DNA of 64,000 nucleotides from Hahnella lacustris. Lineage in GTDB: Bacteria > Pseudomonadota > Gammaproteobacteria > Burkholderiales > Burkholderiaceae_A. Below are positions 42,489-51,450 of the stretch, piece by piece. Position numbers and translations under genes: made by a program. Position 1 is the stretch's first letter. Each line of letters starts with the position of its first letter. The DNA is taken from contig OZ239148.1 in assembly GCA_965194655.1 (NCBI GenBank), positions 1,922,001 through 1,986,000 on the forward strand. Reading direction: 5' to 3'. The notes below the pieces were generated by a model, which was not told where the DNA came from, searched no databases, and saw only the letters and a program-made list of their open reading frames with translations.

Positions 42489-43118
42489 TTACTGGACCAC
42501 GAACTCGGTGAACAAGACCTGCTCAATGCCACCGAAATCTTCATACTTTTCGAGAACCGCATTCATGGCCAGGCGAATCCGCTCAGCCAAGTCCAGTCGG
42601 AAGGTGGGCTTCTCCACCTCGGCCTCTGTGACCTGACGCATCACATCCAAGGTGGCCGAGCGCAGTGCAAACTCGTGCTTGTTGATGTTGTCGATGACCT
42701 TCTGGTCATAGTGGGTCATGATGGCCACCGTCACCTGCATCACCTTGCGAGAACCCGACAGGTTCGCCAGCAAGGGACGGCTGAGCTCGTGATATTTGCT
42801 CTCGAACTTGGTGGCCGTAGGTGCGTCCTTCTTGACCTTCTCTGGGCCATCAGGGGTGTCTTTGGAGTTGGGCAGAGGCTTACCGTCTGGGCCCAACTTC
42901 GGACCTTCCTCGCCCTCCGCCTTGGCCTTCTCTTCCTCAGCCTTCTTCAGGAGCTCCTCGACGGAATTGGGGTCGGGCTCGCTGAAAAAGCCGGTGAGCG
43001 CCAGGGTGCCTAAGACCGAGATCACCACGAGCAGCAAGACACCTACGATGAGCAGCACCAGCTTGAGGGGAAACCCCTTCTTCTTGCCGCCTTCTTGTTG
43101 TTCCTGTTCGTCAGCCAT
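42489..43118 (-). CDS. fliL: Stator-associated protein FliL
   Basis: 209 aa from the ATG at 43118, which has AAGGA seven bases upstream. One membrane helix (about 17-38), an acidic Lys/Glu-rich linker of some 60 residues longer than in enteric FliL, then the FliL domain (YHELSRPLLANLSGSRKVMQVTVAIMTHYDQK, ending EKYEDFGGIEQVLFTEFVVQ). FliL rings stabilise stators under load; the long linker parallels the enlarged MotB linker. Confidence 0.93.
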   Translation of the reverse strand: MADEQEQQEGGKKKGFPLKLVLLIVGVLLLVVISVLGTLALTGFFSEPDPNSVEELLKKAEEEKAKAEGEEGPKLGPDGKPLPNSKDTPDGPEKVKKDAPTATKFESKYHELSRPLLANLSGSRKVMQVTVAIMTHYDQKVIDNINKHEFALRSATLDVMRQVTEAEVEKPTFRLDLAERIRLAMNAVLEKYEDFGGIEQVLFTEFVVQ

Positions 43119-43141
43119 ATTTATGTCCTTCCCATCTTCCA

Positions 43142-44533
43142 TTAAACCCAGATACTCAAACCTTCTGAGAGGCCAGAGACCCCATGTCTCTGTTCAACCT
43201 CAGCCCCCGGAGCTGCGGGTGTATTGCGCTGCTCGGTGTCTCGTCCGGACGACTGTCCGCCGGACTGTCGACGCTGTTCGGATCCGACACCCAAGTAAGC
43301 AACATCGGTGCCAGACTGCTCCAAAGCGCTCCTCAGTTTAGGCAGATTTTCTTGCAAAAGATCCCGGGTCGTTCCATGAACGGCCCGAAATATTGCCTCC
43401 AATTCTCCCCCATTCCAGTTGAGTTCCACCTCAATAGGGCCAAGATCGGCAGGGTGTAGCTCAAGCTCGACCTTCCAGTGCCCCTGTTGGATCTGCTGGA
43501 TCAGCCGTTGACCCATGAGTTCCCCAAACTTCTGAGAGAGCTGCTGAGCAAGCATTCGAGCGGTTTCGCCGCCCATCTGACCTTGACCCAATCCAGCACC
43601 GCTCCCCTCACCTGCAGACTGAACCCCAGATGATGCCCCCCCTTCTGAGAGTCCCTCAAATACTTGCCCAGATGCAGAGAGGTAGGCTTGAGTACTCGCC
43701 ACACGACGAGTGGGCGCTTCGAGTCCAACAGCCAAATCTTCAAACAGACTGGAGAACTCCGAGAGATCCAACGGCGGCAAAACACCCCTGGAATCTTGAC
43801 TCGAAACCGAGGCTACGGAGCCCAAATGCCGATCGAGATAGGCTTTCCATTGTTCCTGGACGACCATGACTTTCAAGCTTGTTTGCGATCGCACACTTTC
43901 ACCACTCTTGCCTTCTAAGCTCGTCAGTTTCCCAAAGCTCTTGTTGACAGCCTCAGGTACCGTTGACTCCAAGCCCTTTCCTATAGGCATCAGCGTTGTG
44001 ATGGCCGCTGGGTGAATGGTCTCCGTTTGTCCCATTCCAACCGAAATCAACCTGCTCGGCGGATCGCCGGCCGCCAATCCGCCCAGGCCCAGCTCAGCCA
44101 CCGCGTGGTCAGTGGATTCAAACGGATCGATCCGCGCGATTGGGCGAGCTTGAAGCTGGGCTAGAGCACCCAATGGAATGCCCTGGCTCTGGGCAAATGA
44201 GACCAGGTCCTCATCAGGAACCGGCTCAGCTGGGACCACCAACGTCAGGTTGGAACCCAAGGCGAGCTCCTGGAGGGTCGGCAAGGTTTCTGCTTGGGCC
44301 TGATGGGCTATGTCTGGGCTTTCAGCTTCCAACAAGGTCTGCTGTGCGGCTGCATTCGCGGGAGCCTCGGCATCAGATTGCCGCTCCGCCTGAAGGCGTG
44401 AAAAGGCCTTAGCGAACGCCGAACCGAAGTCAAAATCAGACGACGTTATGGGCTCAGATCCCGCCGGCTCAATGGGAGAGCGACTTTCAAGAGACTGTGA
44501 GAGTGAAAAGAGCGATGAGAGTGCGTCGTTCAT
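43142..44533 (-). CDS. fliK: Hook-length control protein FliK
   Basis: 463 aa from the ATG at 44533 (the open frame continues 5' but only to poor starts). Long low-complexity Gln/Ser-rich N-terminus; C-terminal switch domain LAQQLSQKFGELMGQRLIQQIQQGHWKVELELHPADLGPIEVELNWNGGELEAIFRAVHGTTRDLLQENLPKLRSALEQSG is diagnostic. FliK sets hook length and flips export to filament subunits. First gene of the fliK-L-M-N-O-P-Q-R-flhB operon, with a probable sigma-54 promoter. Confidence 0.92.
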   Translation of the reverse strand: MNDALSSLFSLSQSLESRSPIEPAGSEPITSSDFDFGSAFAKAFSRLQAERQSDAEAPANAAAQQTLLEAESPDIAHQAQAETLPTLQELALGSNLTLVVPAEPVPDEDLVSFAQSQGIPLGALAQLQARPIARIDPFESTDHAVAELGLGGLAAGDPPSRLISVGMGQTETIHPAAITTLMPIGKGLESTVPEAVNKSFGKLTSLEGKSGESVRSQTSLKVMVVQEQWKAYLDRHLGSVASVSSQDSRGVLPPLDLSEFSSLFEDLAVGLEAPTRRVASTQAYLSASGQVFEGLSEGGASSGVQSAGEGSGAGLGQGQMGGETARMLAQQLSQKFGELMGQRLIQQIQQGHWKVELELHPADLGPIEVELNWNGGELEAIFRAVHGTTRDLLQENLPKLRSALEQSGTDVAYLGVGSEQRRQSGGQSSGRDTEQRNTPAAPGAEVEQRHGVSGLSEGLSIWV

Positions 44534-44576
44534 GGGGCGGAATGACCTTGCCGAAGGTGTCAGTGTCAGCAACTGC

Positions 44577-44592
44577 TGCAACAAGCGGACCA
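44577..44592 (-). promoter_or_regulatory. Probable sigma-54 promoter of the fliK-flhB operon
   Basis: Minus-strand TGGTCCGCTTGTTGCA: GG, TTGCA and spacing fit, the 'CAC' of TGGCACG does not. Predicted start near 44566, 33 nt before fliK. It lies 6 bp from the divergent element of flhA. Confidence 0.6.
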
Positions 44593-44598
44593 AACTGA

Positions 44599-44614
44599 CG
44601 GCACAACACTTGCA
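44599..44614 (+). promoter_or_regulatory. Sigma-54 promoter of flhA
   Basis: CGGCACAACACTTGCA keeps GGCAC and TTGCA at consensus spacing; predicted start near 44625, 42 nt before flhA. Confidence 0.75.
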
Positions 44615-44666
44615 TAACCTTCCTCGTGAAGCACCCCCACACACCTAACTCATTGAAATAATTCAG

Positions 44667-46775
44667 ATGGCCACTCTCAGCTTGTCGAATCTCCGTCAAC
44701 AGTTCGAGAAAATCGACACCGTCGGTCTGGGGATTCCATTCCTCGTCATGATGATCATGGCCATGCTGGTGCTGCCGCTCCCGCCTTGGTTGCTGGACAT
44801 TCTGTTCACATTCAATCTGCTGGTGGGACTCATCGTGCTGATGGTGGCCATTGGCATCACCCGTCCACTGGAGTTTTCCAGTTTCCCCGCCGTGTTGCTT
44901 CTCACCACGATGCTTCGCCTAGCGCTCAATGTGGCCTCCACCCGAGTGGTCTTGGTCGATGGGCATGAGGGCCCAGACGCGGCCGGAAAGGTGATTGAGG
45001 CCTTCGGAGCCTTTGTCATTGCTGGAAACTACTTCGTCGGAATCATCGTGTTTGCCATCTTGGTGATCATCAACTTTATGGTGATCACGAAGGGTGCCGG
45101 CCGAATCTCTGAGGTGATGGCTCGCTTCACGCTCGATGCCATGCCCGGTAAGCAAATGGCCATTGACGCAGACCTGAATGCCGGCGTCATTGACCAGGAG
45201 ACCGCCAAGCGGCGAAGGGCAGAAATCAGCCAGGAATCGGATTTCTTCGGCTCCATGGATGGTGCCTCTAAGTTCGTCAAGGGCGATGCGATGGCCGGAC
45301 TGATCATTCTCTTCATCAATATTCTGGGCGGAATGGTCGTAGGCATGCTCCAGCATGACCTCAGCTTCCAAGATGCAGGCCAAACCTACGTGCTGCTGAC
45401 GATTGGCGACGGCCTTGTCGCTCAGATCCCAGCCCTGTTCCTGTCTTTGGCAACCGCCATCATCGTGAGCCGAGTGACCACCGATGAGAACATGACCAAT
45501 CAGGCCAAGTCTCAACTCTCAAACCCAACTGCCCTGTTCATCTCGTCTGGCATTCTTGGTCTCCTGGGCGTCGTGCCTGGAATGCCAAGCATGGTGTTTC
45601 TCACCCTGAGTGCCGCTGCCGCCGGCCTCGGTTATATGGTCCTCAAGCAACGGGACAACGACCCCGAACGAAAGGCCGCGCAAGAGGCAGAACAGGCTGC
45701 AGCCGACGCTCCAAAAGAGTTGGACTGGGACGATGTGGACTCTGTGGATGTCATTGGATTGGAAATCGGGTATGGCCTGATCCCTCTCGTCAATGGAGAG
45801 ACTGGTGGAGCCCTGATGAACCGAGTCAAGGGCGTTCGAAAGAAGCTTTCCGCTGAGCTGGGTTACTTGGTCCAACCGGTCCGCATCAGAGACTCTCTGA
45901 ATCTTGACCCCGACAGCTATCGCATCATTCTCAATGGTGTGACCCGCGGCAAGGGCGAGGTCAAGGCCGGTCGCGAACTCGCCATCAGTCCCGGCCAGGT
46001 CTATGGCACGCTAGAGGGTATTCCCACCAAAGACCCGGCATTTGGACTCGACGCGGTCTGGATCGATCCCTCGCAGCGAGACTACGCACGGACCCTCGGC
46101 TACACAGTGGTTGATGCAGCGACAGCCATCGCCACTCATCTCAATAAGGTACTTCGCGATGGTGCCGCCGAACTGCTCAGTCACGATGAAACTCAGGCTC
46201 TACTCGACAAGCTCGCCACCCGATTCCCCAAGCTGGTCGAGGATCTCGTCCCCGCCAAGCTCCCGCTGGGGGTCGTCACGAGGGTCCTTCAAAACATGTT
46301 GGAAGAGGGGGTCTCCATTCGAGACATGCGCTCCATCATGGAGGCACTTTCAGAAGCGTGCTCCAAAACTCAGGACCCAGTGGAACTCACCAGCCTGGTT
46401 CGACCACGCCTGGGAAGAATGATTGTCCAGCCGCTTTTGGACGAGAACGACAGTCTTGCGGTCATGACCCTGGACCCATCACTGGAGCAGATCCTGCATA
46501 ACGTCGTTCAGCAGCACAAGGGGGACGCTTCAAACATCGTGCTGGAGCCTAGCCTCGCCGAGGGACTCTTCCGCTCGCTACGAGATGCAACCCGTCAAGT
46601 GGAAGACGACGGACAAAACGCCGTGCTGGTGGTCTCACCTGTGCTTCGGCCATGGCTTTCAAAATCTGCTCGGCATCGTGTCGATGGTCTGACCGTCCTG
46701 TCTTACAGCGAAATCCCCGACGATCAGAGCGTCAAGGTCATTCAGACCGTGGACGTAGCTGGTCGCGTTGAATAA
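44667..46775 (+). CDS. flhA: Export gate protein FlhA
   Basis: 702 aa. N-terminal half with about eight membrane helices and the FHIPEP-type loop (AGRISEVMARFTLDAMPGKQMAIDADLNAG, QETAKRRRAEISQESDFFGSMDGASKFVKGDA). C-terminal cytoplasmic domain from about 350 (DDVDSVDVIGLEIGYGLIPLV). It drives export and docks chaperone-substrate pairs. First of flhA-flhF-flhG-fliA, 17 bp before flhF. Confidence 0.98.
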   Translation: MATLSLSNLRQQFEKIDTVGLGIPFLVMMIMAMLVLPLPPWLLDILFTFNLLVGLIVLMVAIGITRPLEFSSFPAVLLLTTMLRLALNVASTRVVLVDGHEGPDAAGKVIEAFGAFVIAGNYFVGIIVFAILVIINFMVITKGAGRISEVMARFTLDAMPGKQMAIDADLNAGVIDQETAKRRRAEISQESDFFGSMDGASKFVKGDAMAGLIILFINILGGMVVGMLQHDLSFQDAGQTYVLLTIGDGLVAQIPALFLSLATAIIVSRVTTDENMTNQAKSQLSNPTALFISSGILGLLGVVPGMPSMVFLTLSAAAAGLGYMVLKQRDNDPERKAAQEAEQAAADAPKELDWDDVDSVDVIGLEIGYGLIPLVNGETGGALMNRVKGVRKKLSAELGYLVQPVRIRDSLNLDPDSYRIILNGVTRGKGEVKAGRELAISPGQVYGTLEGIPTKDPAFGLDAVWIDPSQRDYARTLGYTVVDAATAIATHLNKVLRDGAAELLSHDETQALLDKLATRFPKLVEDLVPAKLPLGVVTRVLQNMLEEGVSIRDMRSIMEALSEACSKTQDPVELTSLVRPRLGRMIVQPLLDENDSLAVMTLDPSLEQILHNVVQQHKGDASNIVLEPSLAEGLFRSLRDATRQVEDDGQNAVLVVSPVLRPWLSKSARHRVDGLTVLSYSEIPDDQSVKVIQTVDVAGRVE

Positions 46776-46792
46776 CCCCTGGAGTAAAGAGA

Positions 46793-48058
46793 ATGGAACT
46801 CAAGCGCATCATTGCAAAGGACCTCAGAGCCGCCACCGAAATGGCGGTTGCACAGTTCGGACCAGAGACCCTCGTGATCAGCCACGAGATGGTTGGGGGA
46901 CGCACCGAGGTGATTGTCGCGGTCGACGTAGAGCCAGACCCCTCCGCTCTCTTGGATTCAAGGCCTCAGACTCCAATCGCAAGACCATCCTCAGCTGTGG
47001 GTTCAGACCCAGGTTTTGAGCAGGCCCTTCAACATGAGATCCATGGGCCAGACTCATCGGACCGAAACGCCATCCGAGCCCGAGAGATTGTGGACCTCGT
47101 TCGCCAAGAAATGGCCGCACTCAAACAGGAATTTCAACTGGCGAACCGAGCCCAGCCACTCATGGCCCCAATGACTCAGAACAAATTCGCTCGACAATTG
47201 GATCGCGCGTTGGAGAGTGACCATGCGCCTCTTGGATTGAGGATGCTTCTGGCTGAAGAGCTCACCTTAGTCGAGAGTACGGCCGAGGCGCTCAGTCGAT
47301 TAAAGGGCATTCTGCAGGCGACCGTTGGAGACCGCGCGCCGCTCAGCGGCCCCCTCTCAGGATTTCATGCGCTGATGGGTCCCTCGGGGTCTGGCAAAAC
47401 CACCATGATCGCAAAGCTCGTGCATCAGGCTGCGGAGGCGCACGGTGCAGATCGCGTGGCGATCATCTCGTGGGCCGACTCGCGCGCAGGGGCTTGGCAG
47501 CAACTTCAGCTGAGCTGCGCTCGAATCGGAGTGGACTGTCTGAGGAGTCAAGATCCCGCGCTACTACCAGCGCTCCTAGAGGATATCGGCCCCAAGGCCT
47601 GCGTGTTGATAGACACCCCAGGAACTGAACTCGCGCGCTTCAGGCAACTGCTTCAAGAACTCTCGCCTGAGACGGCGCTTCATCTCGTCCTGCCTGCAGA
47701 CGTGGCAACCCACCAAGCAGAGCGCCTGCTTCGTGGGCATCCCTGGCAGAGTCTCATGCTCACCAAACTAGACGAAGCACATCATGTCTGGGGGACCATT
47801 CAAGCGCTGTCTCATGTTCCGACCGTCCTTTGGGAGCGGGCCTCATTGGGAGATTCGCACCAGGCATGGCAGCCCATGTCCGTTCGAGAGCTCGTTCAGT
47901 TTGCAATCAGCCGACTGAGCGCTCAGGGTCTGGATTCAGGCCCGGAGTCAGGAATCAACCAGACGGATAGAATGCCAATGTATGAAACGAACTCCTCGGC
48001 CAGCTCCTGGGCCATAGCCCAGCAAGCCGGCAGAACACTGGATAGACGCTACTCGTGA
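46793..48058 (+). CDS. flhF: Polar flagellum-positioning GTPase FlhF
   Basis: 421 aa. SRP-type GTPase: basic N-terminus, variable B region, N-domain, then G domain with P-loop GPSGSGKTT (196-204), G3 DTPGTE and G4 LTKLDEAHH. FlhF marks the cell pole and sets flagellar location. Its stop overlaps the flhG start by 4 bp. Presence of FlhF and FlhG indicates one or few polar flagella. Confidence 0.95.
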   Translation: MELKRIIAKDLRAATEMAVAQFGPETLVISHEMVGGRTEVIVAVDVEPDPSALLDSRPQTPIARPSSAVGSDPGFEQALQHEIHGPDSSDRNAIRAREIVDLVRQEMAALKQEFQLANRAQPLMAPMTQNKFARQLDRALESDHAPLGLRMLLAEELTLVESTAEALSRLKGILQATVGDRAPLSGPLSGFHALMGPSGSGKTTMIAKLVHQAAEAHGADRVAIISWADSRAGAWQQLQLSCARIGVDCLRSQDPALLPALLEDIGPKACVLIDTPGTELARFRQLLQELSPETALHLVLPADVATHQAERLLRGHPWQSLMLTKLDEAHHVWGTIQALSHVPTVLWERASLGDSHQAWQPMSVRELVQFAISRLSAQGLDSGPESGINQTDRMPMYETNSSASSWAIAQQAGRTLDRRYS

Positions 48059-48873
48059 ATCAGTCTCAACCCATCGTGCTGGGCATTGCCAGCGGAAAAG
48101 GCGGTGTCGGTAAAACGACTTTGTCCGTCAACTTGTCCGTTGCGCTCGTGCAGGCGGGATACAAAACCATGCTGTTTGATGGGGATATGGGGCTTGCAAA
48201 TGCCCAAATCGCACTGGGTCAGCGAGTCCAGCACCACTTCGGGCATGTGCTCGCCGGTGAAAAATCTCTTCAAGAGATCGTGGTGAAGACGCCCCAAGGC
48301 GTCTGGCTTATCCCAGGTGGATCCGGCGTACAGGAGCTGGCCACACTTGGCACGCAAGCCACTGGCGCCATCATTCAAGCGTTCTCCGAACTCGAACAGG
48401 AGGTGGATTACCTGATCGTTGACGGAGCGGCCGGAATCTCAACTCAGGTGGTGACCTTCATGATCGCAGCGGATCGTAGGCTCATTGTTGTGAAGGACGA
48501 GCCATCATCGATTGCTGACGCCTACGGGATGATTAAAGTGTTGGCTCAGGAGGGGGTTTCGGAGGAGATCTATCTCGTTCCCAATATGGTCCCTTCCCAA
48601 GAAGCCGGCCAGCTATTGTTCAAACGCCTCGCAGAGGTGGTCAGAAAATTTCTGGGAATCACGGTGGGCTACCTCGGCAGCATCTCTGCAGATGAACTGG
48701 TGCTTGCAGCACTCAGGCAGCAGAAGACGGTTGTTGAGCACACCCCCGGTACGATCGCGTCACGTGATTACCGTAAGCTTGCAGAGATGCTTCGTACCCT
48801 TCCCCTTCCGAAGCCCAACGACGGGACTTTGGGTTTCTTTTCCGATCGTCCTTTTAAGGCGAGGTCAGCCTAA
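48055..48873 (+). CDS. flhG: Flagellar number ATPase FlhG (FleN)
   Basis: 272 aa from a GTG that overlaps flhF. MinD/ParA-type: deviant Walker A GKGGVGKTT, LFDGDMGLANA, and switch-II-like VDGAAGIS in place of the more common DTGAG or DSPAG. The C-terminal amphipathic helix region is present (LAEMLRTLPLP). It limits the number of flagella by opposing FlhF. Start of fliA overlaps its stop (TAATG). Confidence 0.94.
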   Translation: MNQSQPIVLGIASGKGGVGKTTLSVNLSVALVQAGYKTMLFDGDMGLANAQIALGQRVQHHFGHVLAGEKSLQEIVVKTPQGVWLIPGGSGVQELATLGTQATGAIIQAFSELEQEVDYLIVDGAAGISTQVVTFMIAADRRLIVVKDEPSSIADAYGMIKVLAQEGVSEEIYLVPNMVPSQEAGQLLFKRLAEVVRKFLGITVGYLGSISADELVLAALRQQKTVVEHTPGTIASRDYRKLAEMLRTLPLPKPNDGTLGFFSDRPFKARSA

Positions 48874-49586
48874 TGCCGCCGCGAGGTCAAAACCCTTACG
48901 CCCCTTCAGACGAGTTTGAATCGCTTGTCACGGCCCATCTCGGGCTCGTCAAGCGCGTTGCGCTCCACCTTCGTGTTCGCTTGATGTCGTTTATGGACCT
49001 CGACGAACTCATTCAAGTGGGTGTTGTTGGCCTGCTGGAAGCAGCAAAATCATACGATCCCACCAAGGGAGTTCCATTCGAGCATTTTGCGCACAGCCGG
49101 GTGCGTGGTGCCATCATCGACGAAGTGCGTCGCATGTCGAGCCTTCCCCGTTCTGCAGTCGCCATTCACAAGCAGCACAACGAGGAGGCTAGGCAGCTCT
49201 CCACCTCTCTCGGTCGAGAACCCTCACAGGCAGAGATGGCGGCTGCGCTGGGCAAAGATGTGGATGATTTTCAAGAAGAACGTCGAAAGGCAGCGCAATT
49301 CCAAACGGTGTATCTTGAGGACGTGGCTGAACAAGCGCTGAGCGTCCCAGATGACAGCATGAGGCAGCCCGACGTCTTGGCTGAAGAATCTGAGTTCATG
49401 GCAGCACTTGTTTCAGCGATTGGCCAGTTACCCGAACGGGACCAGATGGTAATGTCGCTCTATTACCAGGAGGAGCTTAACCTCAAGGAGATTGGTGCTG
49501 TGCTAGACGTATCAGAGTCGCGAGTCAGCCAAATCCTCTCGGCAAACGTCAAAAAGTTGCGTAAGATTTTGGGCGTAGCGGCCTAG
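48873..49586 (+). CDS. fliA: Flagellar sigma factor sigma-28
   Basis: 237 aa. Regions sigma2 (VKRVALHLRVRLMSFMDLDELIQVGVVGLLEAAKSYDPTKGVPFEHFAHSRVRGAIIDEVR), sigma3 and sigma4 (LPERDQMVMSLYYQEELNLKEIGAVLDVSESRVSQI). Recognises the sigma-28 promoters noted here and is held by FlgM. ATG overlaps the flhG stop. Confidence 0.97.
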   Translation: MPPRGQNPYAPSDEFESLVTAHLGLVKRVALHLRVRLMSFMDLDELIQVGVVGLLEAAKSYDPTKGVPFEHFAHSRVRGAIIDEVRRMSSLPRSAVAIHKQHNEEARQLSTSLGREPSQAEMAAALGKDVDDFQEERRKAAQFQTVYLEDVAEQALSVPDDSMRQPDVLAEESEFMAALVSAIGQLPERDQMVMSLYYQEELNLKEIGAVLDVSESRVSQILSANVKKLRKILGVAA

Positions 49587-49627
49587 AGGTGTCTGGCGCT
49601 CTTCAATTTTGACCCTAAGGAATCTCC

Positions 49628-50149
49628 TTGTTCGGAAAACTTTTCGGTAGCGCCCAAAAAGATGAAATGCTCAAGGCCAAACAAGCCTTTGAACAGGCCG
49701 TTGAGGCGCAAGGCGATAGTCGAGAAATCCGCGCGCTGCGGATTCGGGTGGCTCTTCGGTGCCGTGCGGTGCTCGATAAGACCTTCATTGAAGGCGCTGA
49801 AAAAACGGCTGAACATGCGGAGGCCAGTATGCTGGCCATTGCAGCAGACGAGGAAAAGCCTCCTGCGCCCAAGCCTTCCTCGTTCCAAACCATCAAATCC
49901 GTCAACGGCGACATCCTCGCCTACGTTCCTCTCCCCATTGCCGAGGAAATGTTCACGATTGGTGCAAAGTACCAGATGGAGGAGATCACCGCCGAACAGG
50001 CCATTGAGTTCGCGCAAGGGGTCGCTGACAAGATTTCTGAGCAGCTCAAGCTGGACAAGCCCATCGAAGCGCTGAACTTTCTGCGTGAGCAACTCTCTGA
50101 AGAAAATGGCGATGGTGACCCAGGAACCGAGGACAAATCCCAGGAATAA
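49628..50149 (+). CDS. Unrecognised acidic protein downstream of fliA
   Basis: 173 aa from TTG 49628, with TAAGGAA eight bases upstream. No signal or membrane segment. An N-terminal helical half (QAFEQAVEAQGDSREIRALRIRVALRCRAVLDKTFIEGA), a Pro-rich hinge, and a second half SFQTIKSVNGDILAYVPLPIAEEMFTIGAKYQMEEITAEQAIEFAQGVADKISEQLKL. Ends in an acidic tail. I do not recognise a family. It lies 41 bp after fliA and is followed by a membrane protein and fliS, all on one strand, so a flagellar or chemotaxis-linked job is likely by context. Confidence 0.65.
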   Translation: MFGKLFGSAQKDEMLKAKQAFEQAVEAQGDSREIRALRIRVALRCRAVLDKTFIEGAEKTAEHAEASMLAIAADEEKPPAPKPSSFQTIKSVNGDILAYVPLPIAEEMFTIGAKYQMEEITAEQAIEFAQGVADKISEQLKLDKPIEALNFLREQLSEENGDGDPGTEDKSQE

Positions 50150-50181
50150 GGGTTTAACCCAAACCCTGAGCACCGTCTCTC

Positions 50182-50208
50182 TCAAGGTCTGGCTTGATCA
50201 GCCGATCC
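50182..50208 (+). promoter_or_regulatory. Possible sigma-28 promoter
   Basis: TCAA (50182-50185), 15 bp, GCCGATCC (50201-50208). Good -10, one mismatch in the -35 core. The next ATG (50219) would be very close to the transcription start. Confidence 0.4.
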
Positions 50209-50218
50209 CCTAGAGGCC

Positions 50219-50929
50219 ATGGATACCTTCCTTCTTTTCTCCATTCTGGTCCTCATTTCCATCATCGTGGTGCTCATGCTCACGCTGGTGGATCAGATGC
50301 GGGAAGTTAAAAATGCCGTCCTCCCATCTGATGCCACACAGACTGAGACTCCACAAGAAGAGGGTTCCGAGGAGACATCCTCCGCGACCCCGGACGCCGG
50401 CTCAGGGCCAGACCAAGCATTTGGTGGCATTTCTGGAAAAAAACTCTGGGATCTCATGACCGGAAAGCCGCTCCCAGATCTGGATCCCGCAAAGGCGACC
50501 GAGTTGCGTCCTCGCTATCAGGTCGTGCTCACCAAACACATCGAAGAGCTGTTTCAAGAGGGCGCAGACCACAGCAAAGCGGGGGGCTCCAAGCCCGCTT
50601 CGAATCGTCGCACCATCACAGGTCTCAGGGGATCGGTCGTGTCCTGGATTCCCCAACCCCAGGCAGATGCCATCTATCAGGCTGGTTTTGATTCCCTCAA
50701 TGGCGCAGAAACAGGGCTTACGACACTTCGTAGCAGCCTGACTGAGGCCTGCAACACCCTTTTCAGTCGGACTGGACTGGAGCCGAAAGGGGCTCAATTG
50801 GCGAAAAAGCTGCTTCCTGGAGGGGGTGAGAGTGTTCTGGATTCACTCTCCCCTGAGGAGGCCGCTCTTCTAGGCGATGTGAGCCCACAGGCACTCCCGG
50901 CACCTGAAAACGCTAAAGCAGCAGCCTAA
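50219..50929 (+). CDS. Unrecognised single-pass membrane protein upstream of fliS
   Basis: 236 aa. One N-terminal membrane segment (about 4-24, LLFSILVLISIIVVLMLTLVD), an acidic Thr/Glu/Ser linker (about 37-68), then a soluble domain with FGGISGKKLWDLMTGKPLPDLDPAKATELRPRYQVVLTKHIEELFQEGA and a conserved-looking RRTITGLRGSVVSWIPQPQADAIYQAGFDS. Cytoplasmic side likely for the domain. No family recognised. Between fliA and fliS, with a sigma-28-like element upstream; one of the best unknown candidates in the cluster. Confidence 0.65.
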   Translation: MDTFLLFSILVLISIIVVLMLTLVDQMREVKNAVLPSDATQTETPQEEGSEETSSATPDAGSGPDQAFGGISGKKLWDLMTGKPLPDLDPAKATELRPRYQVVLTKHIEELFQEGADHSKAGGSKPASNRRTITGLRGSVVSWIPQPQADAIYQAGFDSLNGAETGLTTLRSSLTEACNTLFSRTGLEPKGAQLAKKLLPGGGESVLDSLSPEEAALLGDVSPQALPAPENAKAAA

Positions 50930-50940
50930 GCGTCCGATAC
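50914..50940 (+). promoter_or_regulatory. Sigma-28 promoter of fliS
   Basis: TAAA (50914-50917), 15 bp, TCCGATAC (50933-50940) matches TAAA-N15-GCCGATAA well. It overlaps the end of the preceding gene. Confidence 0.7.
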
Positions 50941-50990
50941 TCTTTTTGCGGCGCCAATCTGCGCTGCATTAACGAGACTAAGGACCAGAC

Positions 50991-51440
50991 ATGCGTAATC
51001 TGAAGCGAGCCCTCAATGCTTACGGTGAGGTAAAGGTATCGACTGGAGTTGCCACCGCAGACAGCGTCCAACTCATCCAAATGTTGTTCGACGGTCTCCT
51101 TGAGAACCTCCGCGCAGCAGAGGGCCAGATTCAGCGCAGAGAGATTGAGGAGAAGAGCCGTAGCCTCACCAGAGCAGGAAAGATCGTTCTAGGCCTTCAA
51201 AGCGCACTCGACTTCAAGGCCGGCGGTGATATTGCCCGAAACCTGGACGAACTCTATAGCTACGTGACGCGACGTCTTCTTCACATCAATCTCCACAACG
51301 ATCTTGATGCGCTTGCAGAAGTCCTGAGCCTGATGGGAGAAATTCGGGAAGCCTGGTCAAGCCTTCCCCAGGCACTCTCTCCACAGGGCGCTGACACCGC
51401 CGCTGCGCGCAGCCCTATGGGCCTTCGTCTGGCGTCCTAA
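50991..51440 (+). CDS. fliS: Flagellin export chaperone FliS
   Basis: 149 aa. Helical with the FliS motifs ALNAYGEVKVSTGVATADSVQLIQMLFDGLLENLRAAEGQI, KSRSLTRAGKIVLGLQSALDFKAGGDIARNLDELYSYVTRRLLHINLHND and a C-terminal LMGEIREAWSSLP. AAGGA precedes the ATG. Separated from fliD, unlike in many bacteria. Late class by its promoter. Confidence 0.95.
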   Translation: MRNLKRALNAYGEVKVSTGVATADSVQLIQMLFDGLLENLRAAEGQIQRREIEEKSRSLTRAGKIVLGLQSALDFKAGGDIARNLDELYSYVTRRLLHINLHNDLDALAEVLSLMGEIREAWSSLPQALSPQGADTAAARSPMGLRLAS

Positions 51441-51450
51441 GAGCGCGCCC

